A program made the position numbers and the translations under genes. Below are positions 43,927-52,259 of a stretch of 64,000 bases of DNA, piece by piece (the stretch's first letter is position 1; every line of letters starts with the position of its first letter). Source of the DNA: Gimesia sp. (GTDB lineage Bacteria > Planctomycetota > Planctomycetia > Planctomycetales > Planctomycetaceae); the NCBI RefSeq assembly GCF_040219335.1, contig NZ_JAVJSQ010000015.1, positions 62,001-126,000 of the forward strand, read 5' to 3'. A model generated the notes under the pieces. That model did no database searches. It was not told where the DNA came from and saw only the letters and a program-made list of their open reading frames with translations.

Positions 43927-46900
43927 TCACGAAGAGGCTTTCGCCTGCGGGCGGTGAACCAGCGAGTAGACACAGGGGATCAGGACAAGCGTCAGGAGTG
44001 TGGAGACAACCATTCCCCCCAAGAGTGCCCGTGCGAGTGGAATCATGGCCTCGTTTCCGGGTGAGAGCTGGAACGACAGCGGCAGCATGGAAGCGACCAG
44101 GGTCAGGGAGGTCATCAAAATGGGTCTGAGGCGCACCTGGGCAGCGGAGAGTGCTGCCTCGCGTGGTGTCAGACCTTCCCTGCGGCGCTGGTTGGCGAAT
44201 TCAACGAGCAGAATGGAGTTGTTGACGACGACGCCGATCATCATCAGGGTGCCCATCAGCGACTGAATATTGATGTAGGTGTCGGTCAGGTACAGAATCA
44301 GGAGGACGCCTCCCAGTCCGAGGGGAACCGCCAGCATGATGATCAGCGGATCGACGAAGGAGCGGAACTGGGCCATTAAAACGAGGTAGACCAGAGTGCC
44401 GGCGACGATGAGTCCGGTTCCCAGCAGGCTCATGCCGGTCTGCATGGTTTCTACGGGGCCGCGAATTGTCGTCGAGACGCCGTTTTCAAATTCGAGTTGT
44501 TTGAGTGTGTTTCTGATATCCTGGGCGACCGAGCCGACATCCCGGCCGGCGACATTCACGTAGACGTCATTGACGCGTGAAATATTGTAATGCGCGATCT
44601 CGCCGGGGATGGTAACCCGCTTGACGGTGGCGATGTTCGACAGGGGGATCGTGACTGGCCCGGTGGGAGTGCTGAGCGAAAGAGGGATGTTGCGAACTTC
44701 GTCCAGCGTCTGGAACTCATTCGATTTGTATTGCACGCCCATGAAGAAGTCGACGCCGGACTTGGGATCGATCCAGATGGTGGGCGAATAGCCGACGCTC
44801 GATCCCAGGGCGGTCAGGACGGTCTGGGCGACTTCTTCCTGGTCGACCCCCAGGTACTTGGCGCGGGTGCGATCCACCTGAATATCGAATTGTGGATAGT
44901 CCAGCGACTGCGCGATCTGGACGTCCTCGGTTCCGGGGATCTGCTGGACTGCGGCGACGACTTTTTCGGCAGCGTTGCGACACTGGTCGAGAGTACCTGC
45001 GGCGACTTGCACGTTAATCGGGGTAGGGACGCCTTCATTCAATGCCAGGTTGACAATGCCGCCGGAGACGAACAGGAACTGTTCCAGAGGATACTTCTCA
45101 GCAAGCTTCTGACGCAGTTGCTGAATATAGATTTTTGTACTCGTGGACCGATTGTCCTGTTTCAGATTGACGATCAGGTAGGCAGTGTCGGGTCCGGAAT
45201 TGGAGCTGAGGACAGTGGAGAAGCCGGCACCTTTTCCGACGGGCAGGCCGATGTTGGCGATGAGCGTGTCAATTTCTTCAGGCGGCACAATCTCTTTGAC
45301 GGTCTCTTCGATGCTGGCGACCAGTTTTTCGGTTTCTTTCAGCTCGGTGCCGGGAAGTGTTTTGATTCGGATTTCAAAGGTGCCCGCATCGACGTCGGGA
45401 AAGAGTTCAGTCCCGAGTCGGGGCCAGAGCAGGAAGCTGGTTCCGACGGCGACGATGATCAGCAGTCCGCTGAGTGCGGGGGCTTTCAAGATATCATTCA
45501 GAAATCGTCCATAAATGCCGTGCGGCTGGGAGTCATTCTGGGTAGATGATTCCAGTGAGTTATCTGCAGAGGTTTGTTTCTGAACGCGTTCCCGAACGAA
45601 GGTGGCACAGAACGCGGGGACGACAGTCAGGGCCAGGATGTATGAAGCGCCGATGGTGAACGTGGCTGCCAGCGAGAGCGGTTCAAACAGGTATTTAATC
45701 ATGCCGGTCAGAAAGACCGCGGGGAGAAATACGGCCAGCGTGGTGATGGTACCCGCCAGGATGGCCCCCGAGACTTCCATCGTCCCTTCCCGGGCCGCTT
45801 CGAGTGCCGATTTTCCCATCCGCTGGTGACGTATGATATTTTCGACCACCACAATGCCGGCGTCTACGACGGTGCCGATCGCCAGGGCAATCCCGCCGAG
45901 CGTCATGACGTTAATCGTCTGTCCGGTAAAAGCAAATCCCAGACCACCGATCAGAATGGATAACACGATCATAGAGACAATAATCAGTGTCGGCAGGAAG
46001 CGGCGGAGAAACACAAACACAACCGCGGCGACCAGGAGCGCGCCCAGGCCGACCTGACTGTAGAGGTTGCTCATGGCTTTGCGGATGTAATGCGACTGGT
46101 CCGAGACGAGCGTGACTTCGGTCGCTTCCGGGATGTCCCCCCGTTCTTTCATCTTGGGGATTTCGGTGGAGATCCCCTCGTAGATCCGGTCGACAACCGC
46201 GATCGTGTTCTCGCCCGGCTCCCGCAGCAGCGGACAGTAGACGCTTCGTTTGCCATTCACGCGTACGATGTTGTATTGCAGGGCCGCATCGTCTTTCACT
46301 TCGCCCAGATCGCGGATGAAAATCGGTCGGCCATCACGCACGGCGACCGGGATCGCTTCGATTTCCTCTGTCGTGGGTAATGTGTTTTTGGGATGGATCT
46401 GGTAATCGGTGCCACCGACCCGCGCCGTTCCTGCTGCCAGCACCAGGTTGGATTTTTTGAGTGCGTCGACCACATCGGTCGTACTGACATGATGTGCCTG
46501 CAGCTTGGCTGGATCGACATAGACCATCATCTGGCGGAACTTTCCGCCGAACGGGTGGGGAATCTGTACCCCTTTCAATCCGCCCATTTTATTACGGACC
46601 GCGTAGTAGCCAATGCTGTAGAGTTCCGATTCGCTCAAGCCTTCCCCAGAAATCGCAGCGAGGACTACGGGCAGATTCGAGGGTTCACTGCGGAGTGTAA
46701 ACGGCCATTCGATTCCGGGAGGCAGGTGAAACATGTCACTGGCTTCCAGGTTGACGATATCGTTCATTGCAGAACTGGGATCAGCGCCGGCCTGGAAGAA
46801 GATCTTGATGACGGCGGCACCGGGGACCGTGCGGGATTCCTGGTGCTCAATCTTGCCTGCCAGGGTCAGGGCGCGCTCGACGCGTGAGGTGACCGACTTC

Positions 46901-47079
46901 TCCATGTCGAGTGTGGGCAGTCCGGGATAAGAGAAGAAGCTGACCACGACTGGTTTTTTGAAGTCGGGCAGAATATCGACCGTGATCCCGGGGATGACGG
47001 CGGCTCCCAGCAGGCAGAGCGCGACAGCTCCCGCGAGAACAGCGTAGCGATTCTTGAGTGAAAAGTTGATGAGTCCCAT
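43927..47079 (-). CDS. RND efflux pump permease with single-aspartate TM4 motif
   Basis: The 1050-residue protein has the RND architecture: an N-terminal helix, a large periplasmic porter loop, helices II-VI with IALAIGTVVDAGIVVVENI in helix IV, a second periplasmic loop, and C-terminal helices with MMIGVVVNNSILLVEFANQRRREGL. In HAE1-type drug pumps helix IV usually has a DD pair; here it is DA, as in heavy-metal (CusA/CzcA-type) pumps. Substrate (metal or drug) is therefore open. It is downstream of its membrane-fusion partner gene, and the TolC-like gene is divergent. Confidence 0.9.
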   Translation of the reverse strand: MGLINFSLKNRYAVLAGAVALCLLGAAVIPGITVDILPDFKKPVVVSFFSYPGLPTLDMEKSVTSRVERALTLAGKIEHQESRTVPGAAVIKIFFQAGADPSSAMNDIVNLEASDMFHLPPGIEWPFTLRSEPSNLPVVLAAISGEGLSESELYSIGYYAVRNKMGGLKGVQIPHPFGGKFRQMMVYVDPAKLQAHHVSTTDVVDALKKSNLVLAAGTARVGGTDYQIHPKNTLPTTEEIEAIPVAVRDGRPIFIRDLGEVKDDAALQYNIVRVNGKRSVYCPLLREPGENTIAVVDRIYEGISTEIPKMKERGDIPEATEVTLVSDQSHYIRKAMSNLYSQVGLGALLVAAVVFVFLRRFLPTLIIVSMIVLSILIGGLGFAFTGQTINVMTLGGIALAIGTVVDAGIVVVENIIRHQRMGKSALEAAREGTMEVSGAILAGTITTLAVFLPAVFLTGMIKYLFEPLSLAATFTIGASYILALTVVPAFCATFVRERVQKQTSADNSLESSTQNDSQPHGIYGRFLNDILKAPALSGLLIIVAVGTSFLLWPRLGTELFPDVDAGTFEIRIKTLPGTELKETEKLVASIEETVKEIVPPEEIDTLIANIGLPVGKGAGFSTVLSSNSGPDTAYLIVNLKQDNRSTSTKIYIQQLRQKLAEKYPLEQFLFVSGGIVNLALNEGVPTPINVQVAAGTLDQCRNAAEKVVAAVQQIPGTEDVQIAQSLDYPQFDIQVDRTRAKYLGVDQEEVAQTVLTALGSSVGYSPTIWIDPKSGVDFFMGVQYKSNEFQTLDEVRNIPLSLSTPTGPVTIPLSNIATVKRVTIPGEIAHYNISRVNDVYVNVAGRDVGSVAQDIRNTLKQLEFENGVSTTIRGPVETMQTGMSLLGTGLIVAGTLVYLVLMAQFRSFVDPLIIMLAVPLGLGGVLLILYLTDTYINIQSLMGTLMMIGVVVNNSILLVEFANQRRREGLTPREAALSAAQVRLRPILMTSLTLVASMLPLSFQLSPGNEAMIPLARALLGGMVVSTLLTLVLIPCVYSLVHRPQAKASS

Positions 47080-47148
47080 GACGCCCGTACTTTCCTGTTC
47101 GTCTCTAAATCAATGAATGTTCGGTGATGAATTCCGGAGTCAGTTCGC

Positions 47149-48480
47149 TCAGCGCTGGAGTGGTGCGACCTTGTCGCCCGACTGGAATCGCTTGAGATGG
47201 GCGTCAATGACCTTCTGGCCTGGAACGATGCCCGCCAGGATTTCAATCGACTGGCCATTGTCGATGCCCGTCGAGACCTGGACGATGGAGACGACGTCAT
47301 CATCGTTGACGGCATAGACGTAGGCCTGTCCCGAGGATTCATAGCGAATGGCCCGGGAAGGCAATGTGCTGGCCGTAATTTGTGCCGAGAGAGTAATCGT
47401 CGCCTGGCCGAACATGCCGGGGAGCAGTTTGCGGTCGGGGTTGGGAACGTCCGCTTCGACCAGCATCGTTCGGGTATGCGGATCGAGGGCGCCTGTAAAG
47501 CGGGACACTTTTGCTTTCAGTTCTGCTTCGCCTGCAAACGAGGGGAATCGCAGTGTGACCAGGTCGCCCCGGTTCACCAGAGCCGCTTCTGCTTCCGGGA
47601 CCGGGATCTGAATGCGGACCTGTTCGATCTGATCAATTACGAACAGGGGTTCTCCTTTACCGACCTCATTTGCTTCACGCACCAGGTCGCCGGGATCAAT
47701 CGAGCGGGCGGTGATCATGCCGGCGAACGGAGCTTTGATTTGAGAGTACGCCAGCAGTACTTCCAGTTCTTCCAACTGACGTCGTGCGATGGAGGTCTGG
47801 GCCTGGGCTGCCTGCAGATCGGCCTGGGCTGATTTCTGTTTCGCTTTAGCAACGACGACCTCCGCCATTGCGGAATTGATTGCCGAGTTCACACTCTGCT
47901 GACTGGCGAGTTCGGAATCTCGTTTTTTGCGAACTTCATCCAGAACCCTGCTCTCTAGCGACCTTCGTTTCACCAGGTCACTGGTTCTGGCGAATTCCGC
48001 TTCCGCTGCTGCGACGACTGCTTTGACGCGGTTCAATTCCGATTTCGACTGGGCCAGCCTGGCTTCGGCAGACTGAACATTGGCCTGGCTGAGTTCGATT
48101 CCCGCTTCGGCCCGTTTTTCTTCTGATTCATACCGGGTAACCTGCGCCTGAAGCACGAGACGCTGCTTCTGCAGTTCTGGTACATCGATGGTGGCCAGTA
48201 CCGTTCCCTGTTTGACGTAATCGCCGATATCGGCTTTGACCTCGCTCACATAACCGCTCACCTTGGCCCGCAGTTCAGCCTTGTAGTAGGGCAGGATGGT
48301 CGCCGGCTGTGTGGTGGTCCGCGTTACCTGTTCCTGTGTCACGGAGATCATTTTTACGGGAACGGGCGGGGTCTTTTTTTTCTGCAGTGTGATTTCTGTT
48401 TCTTGAGAGCAGCCTGATAAGGCGGCTGCCAGGCAGAGCGCGCTGATGCAGCGCGTCACCAGAGGCGGGTAAGACATCAT
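47149..48480 (-). CDS. RND membrane fusion protein (periplasmic adaptor) lipoprotein
   Basis: The start is taken at ATG 48480 with AAGG upstream (protein begins MMSYPPLVTRCISALC and a lipobox LSGC). The barrel-sandwich/lipoyl part (ILPYYKAELRAKVSGYVSEV), a long coiled-coil hairpin (residues about 90-240) and the SxIKAPFAGMITA segment are typical of the HlyD/AcrA family. It connects the RND pump to the outer membrane channel. The gene precedes the pump gene by about 69 bp in the same direction. Confidence 0.9.
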   Translation of the reverse strand: MMSYPPLVTRCISALCLAAALSGCSQETEITLQKKKTPPVPVKMISVTQEQVTRTTTQPATILPYYKAELRAKVSGYVSEVKADIGDYVKQGTVLATIDVPELQKQRLVLQAQVTRYESEEKRAEAGIELSQANVQSAEARLAQSKSELNRVKAVVAAAEAEFARTSDLVKRRSLESRVLDEVRKKRDSELASQQSVNSAINSAMAEVVVAKAKQKSAQADLQAAQAQTSIARRQLEELEVLLAYSQIKAPFAGMITARSIDPGDLVREANEVGKGEPLFVIDQIEQVRIQIPVPEAEAALVNRGDLVTLRFPSFAGEAELKAKVSRFTGALDPHTRTMLVEADVPNPDRKLLPGMFGQATITLSAQITASTLPSRAIRYESSGQAYVYAVNDDDVVSIVQVSTGIDNGQSIEILAGIVPGQKVIDAHLKRFQSGDKVAPLQR

Positions 48481-48767
48481 GAGCAGTGGACCTTCATTTA
48501 TGACAAAATGGGAATGTATTGAAAATCTACCATTGAAAAAGGGGAGATTGTAGATGGACGACACTGAATTGCAGATTTTTTGCTGCATTTTTTAACCGGG
48601 AATACCTGCATAGGCCGCAAACTCAACCGGATCGGAGCAACTGTCTCAAGGCTTGCAATTCGAATCTGAAACCCGTCGGATCAGCGCGGTTAGTGGGGTG
48701 ATTCTGCCGATACTTTCGAGACAGGAAGTGTAAATAGCATAAGCGCCAAAACACGGAAGGTTTTACA

Positions 48768-50621
48768 ATGCGTCGACGAGAAGGCAGGTTATGGATGGGA
48801 TTAGGCCTGGTCTGTCTGAGCGGGTGTTCAACGGTGCAGACCGCATTCCACGGTACTGCTCAGGACAGACCGGAAGTTCCTGACCGCGCCCGCATGATCG
48901 CAGAGCAGGATCTGGATGACATCCTGCTGAAGAAGCCCTCCTGTAATACCCGCTATCTGACGAAGAAAAAAGCGAGTCTGGTCAGTTTGCGGCCTCCTGT
49001 TCGCTCGGGCGATCATTCCGTAGCCACCACCGAAACGGAAGTCCCCGTGTTCTCAACGCAGAAGGTTCAGTCGGTCAGTCATGAAGACAAACCGCTGGTG
49101 CCGGCCGTGGAACAGAAAACAGCCACGTTGATGATTGATGGGAAGGCCTATCGCGTTCAACTGCTGGAAGAAGCCACGGAGCCCGAGCCGAACAGCGCCA
49201 TCACCACCGCCTCAGCAAATGTCCCTCCCGCACCGGCCGTGCTACCCATTTCGGAATTTGATCAATCCGAACTGAGTCAGTCCCCCATTCCTGCAGAGGA
49301 TTCTCTACGACTCAATTTACCAACGGCGTTGTCCATGATCGGCGGCGAGCATCCTGCCGTCGGGCTGGCACAATGGAAGGTTCAGGAAGCCTATGCTCGA
49401 CTGGATCAGGCGAATGTTCTCTGGCTGCCTTCGATTCAGCCCGGGTTCAGCTTTGACCGGCATGATGGAAATCTGCAGCCCAGCGATGGCTCGATCGTGG
49501 ATGTGAATCGGAACTCATTCCAGTACGGTCTGGGAGCGGGAGCCACGGGGGCCGGCACAACTCCGGTTCCGGGCATCGTCGCTCGATTTCATATGGCTGA
49601 TGCCATCTTCCAGCCTGAAATTGCCGAGAAAACCGCCTGGGCTCAAAGTCATGCCGTCGATGGTGTACTCAACGAACAGTTGTTTAAAGTTGCCGATGCG
49701 TACCTGGAATTGCTGGAAGCAGAACAGGATATTCGCATTCTGGAAGAGACCCGCAAACATACCGCCGGTCTGGCCAAGCTGACTCACGACTTCGCAGCAA
49801 CCGGACAGGGGCTGCAGGCAGACGCTGACCGGATGAAAACGGAACTCGCGCTGGATGACAACCGGGTTGTCAGTGGACGGGAACGAGTCGAGATCGCTTC
49901 GGCACGTCTGTCAGAAGCGCTCAGCGTCGACAGTGGTCAGCGGATTGTTCCCCTGGATGTGACAGTCGTTCCCCTGGATCTGGTTTCTCCCGATCTGGAC
50001 AAAGGCACGCTGATCAGCACCGGCCTGGCCAGCCGACCCGAATTGAAGGAAGCGCAAACTCTCGTCGCCGTTGCCTGTGAGCAGTATAAACGTCAACGCT
50101 ATGCCCCGTTTATTCCCAGCGTATTACTGGGATTCAGTAATGGTGGTTTCGGGGGCGGTCTCAGTGACAGCCTCAATAATGTGGGCGAGCGTTACGATTT
50201 TGATGCCATCGTTACCTGGGAAATTCGCAATCTCGGCTTTGGAGAAGGTGCCGCCCGCAGGGAGACACAGGCGCAAATCGAGCAGGCCCGGTTCCAGCAG
50301 ATCAAGGTCCTGGATCAGGTGGCGCGTGAGATCTCAGAAGCGCATGCCCAGGTTGTGCATCGCGCACAAAATATCAGGATCACAAAAGCAGGGATCAAGT
50401 CTGCTGAGGAATCTTATGAAAGAAACCTGGGACGGATCCGGGATGGTCAGGGGTTACCCATCGAGGTTCTGCAGTCCGTCCGCGCATTGGAAGCTGCTCA
50501 GCGGGCTTACCTGACAGCGGTGATTCAATACAATCAGGCACAGTTCCGTCTGCAATGGGCACTGGGCTGGCCCGTGTTCGCACCAGACGCATCTGCTGAG
50601 GATGAATTGAGCATCAGGTAA
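48768..50621 (+). CDS. TolC-like outer membrane efflux protein, lipoprotein
   Basis: The 617-residue protein has a lipobox (LVCLSGCSTV) and a low-complexity region of about 150 residues. From about residue 180 it follows the OEP/TolC pattern: LNLPTALSMIGGEHPAV, long helical hairpins (VDGVLNEQLFKVADAYLELLEAEQD), and a second repeat (VLDQVAREISEAHAQVVHRAQN). It is divergent from the MFP gene and likely completes the tripartite pump. AAGG precedes the ATG. Confidence 0.9.
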   Translation: MRRREGRLWMGLGLVCLSGCSTVQTAFHGTAQDRPEVPDRARMIAEQDLDDILLKKPSCNTRYLTKKKASLVSLRPPVRSGDHSVATTETEVPVFSTQKVQSVSHEDKPLVPAVEQKTATLMIDGKAYRVQLLEEATEPEPNSAITTASANVPPAPAVLPISEFDQSELSQSPIPAEDSLRLNLPTALSMIGGEHPAVGLAQWKVQEAYARLDQANVLWLPSIQPGFSFDRHDGNLQPSDGSIVDVNRNSFQYGLGAGATGAGTTPVPGIVARFHMADAIFQPEIAEKTAWAQSHAVDGVLNEQLFKVADAYLELLEAEQDIRILEETRKHTAGLAKLTHDFAATGQGLQADADRMKTELALDDNRVVSGRERVEIASARLSEALSVDSGQRIVPLDVTVVPLDLVSPDLDKGTLISTGLASRPELKEAQTLVAVACEQYKRQRYAPFIPSVLLGFSNGGFGGGLSDSLNNVGERYDFDAIVTWEIRNLGFGEGAARRETQAQIEQARFQQIKVLDQVAREISEAHAQVVHRAQNIRITKAGIKSAEESYERNLGRIRDGQGLPIEVLQSVRALEAAQRAYLTAVIQYNQAQFRLQWALGWPVFAPDASAEDELSIR

Positions 50622-50773
50622 CCTTCGTCTGGCTGTCATTACTCTGCGAATGGCGTATTTCTCAGGCCAGACACGAATAATCCTTTCAAACAGGTTCAGA
50701 TCTGGCATAATTAAAGAGCTTCAGCCTGGTACCCCTCTGTCGTTCTTTCCCTTCCTGATTATTGTGTGACAGC

Positions 50774-52240
50774 ATGATCTGTATTTCTGTAACTCCCGAA
50801 TCCCGTAACTTTGCCAAGGTCGATATCCTGAACGCAGCCGCGCAGTGCGACCTCGTGGAACTCTGCCTGGACCGGTTGATCAAGACACCCGATATTGGCG
50901 ATCTGATCTCAGGTTTCGAAGTGCCGATTCTGGTTTCCTGTCGGCACCCCGAAGAAGGGGGGCAGTTCAAAGGCACGGAAGCGGAGCGGGTCCAACTGCT
51001 CAAGCAGGCGATCATCGCGGAGCCGGAATACATTGAGCTGGACCTGGAAACGGCGCGACAGATTCCCCGCTTCGGCAAGACCAAACGGGTCATCACTTAC
51101 ACGAGTCTGAAAAAGCCGCTGTCACAGGTCGATGATATTTTCGACGAAATGGAAGACGCGAAAGCGGACGTGATCAAGTTTACCTGGCCGACTCCCACGC
51201 TGCAGACCGCGTGGCCTTTACTGGCGGCAATCAGTCAGAAGCGGGAGATTCCCGTCGTCGGGCTGGGACTGGGCGCAGCGGGGATTACGTTTTCTCTGCT
51301 GGGGACGAAATACGGTTCACCCTGGATTTACGCGGCCCTGGAAAAGGGGATGGAAGTTTTCGAGGGGCAGCCGACGGTCGCGGAGCTCAACGAAGTGTTT
51401 CACTGTCAGCGTATCACGGCCAAGACCCGTTTCATTGGTGTGGCAGGGCTGGGGGTGACAGAACGGCGGACAGTTGAGGTCATCAATAAAGCCTCTGAGA
51501 GACTGGGGCTGGATTATGTCTGTCTGCCGCTGGTGATCAACGACTTCAAACAGGTGCATAAGATGCTGGGGATTCTCAAAATCCGTTCGCTGGTAGTCAG
51601 TCCGCGGATGGGGGAATTCATCCTGCCTTTGGCCGAACATCTGGAAGAGTCTTCACAGAAGACCGGCTATGGCGATCTGCAGCTGAATCAGGCGGATGGC
51701 TGGCATGCTTACGATACCGTTCGACGGAGTGCGATCCGGAGCCTGGAGACAACGCTCGGGGCAGGCACTGATGGAGACAGTTCTGTCTTTCAGCGGAAGA
51801 ACATTCTGGTGCTGGGACAGGGTGGGCTGACGAAGGCCATCGTCTACAGTCTGACCCAACTCGGCGCTGTCGTGAGTGTCACTTCACCCAACGATCGTGC
51901 GGCGCAGGGAATCGCGAAGACGTTTGATGTGCGATATGTGCCGTTTGCAACGATCTATGACACGCTGAGTGACATCGTGATTCAGACCGATCCTGAATTG
52001 CAGCTGGGACCCGGCAAGTTGAATTTCAATCCCTCCTATCTTCGTGAGACCATGACGGTGATGGATATCAGCCATCTGCCCGAAGAGACGGAGTTGATCC
52101 GTGAGGCGGAGAACCGGGGCTGTGAAGTGGTGTCGGTGGATGAAGTCTATCGTCGGCAGTTGAATCAGATTTTCAAGGCGATTACCGGCCAGGAAATCCC
52201 GGACGAGATTTTCACCAGCCGGAGCGAATACACGCGGTGA
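50774..52240 (+). CDS. AroD-AroE-like fusion with missing catalytic residues
   Basis: The protein (start ATG 50774; a TTG at 50762 is in frame) has a type I dehydroquinate dehydratase-like half (1-205) and a shikimate dehydrogenase-like half (215-488) with a GxGGxxxA nucleotide-binding motif (LGQGGLTKA, 347-355). The dehydratase half keeps a lysine (K135 in DVIKFTW) for the Schiff base and Q199, but the expected catalytic histidine of a SYHDF-type block is Thr110 (VITYTSL), and the arginine of the G-R-I-S-R block is absent. In the dehydrogenase half the N-V-T-x-P-x-K and N-T-D blocks are not recognisable. It may be a non-standard enzyme. Confidence 0.8.
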   Translation: MICISVTPESRNFAKVDILNAAAQCDLVELCLDRLIKTPDIGDLISGFEVPILVSCRHPEEGGQFKGTEAERVQLLKQAIIAEPEYIELDLETARQIPRFGKTKRVITYTSLKKPLSQVDDIFDEMEDAKADVIKFTWPTPTLQTAWPLLAAISQKREIPVVGLGLGAAGITFSLLGTKYGSPWIYAALEKGMEVFEGQPTVAELNEVFHCQRITAKTRFIGVAGLGVTERRTVEVINKASERLGLDYVCLPLVINDFKQVHKMLGILKIRSLVVSPRMGEFILPLAEHLEESSQKTGYGDLQLNQADGWHAYDTVRRSAIRSLETTLGAGTDGDSSVFQRKNILVLGQGGLTKAIVYSLTQLGAVVSVTSPNDRAAQGIAKTFDVRYVPFATIYDTLSDIVIQTDPELQLGPGKLNFNPSYLRETMTVMDISHLPEETELIREAENRGCEVVSVDEVYRRQLNQIFKAITGQEIPDEIFTSRSEYTR

Positions 52241-52259
52241 GGCGGGGTGCCTCGTCGCG

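Noticed and set aside
44590-45549. Plus-strand open frame of 319 codons inside the RND gene
   Set aside because: Shadow of the RND gene; D/G-rich nonsense composition and no start signal.
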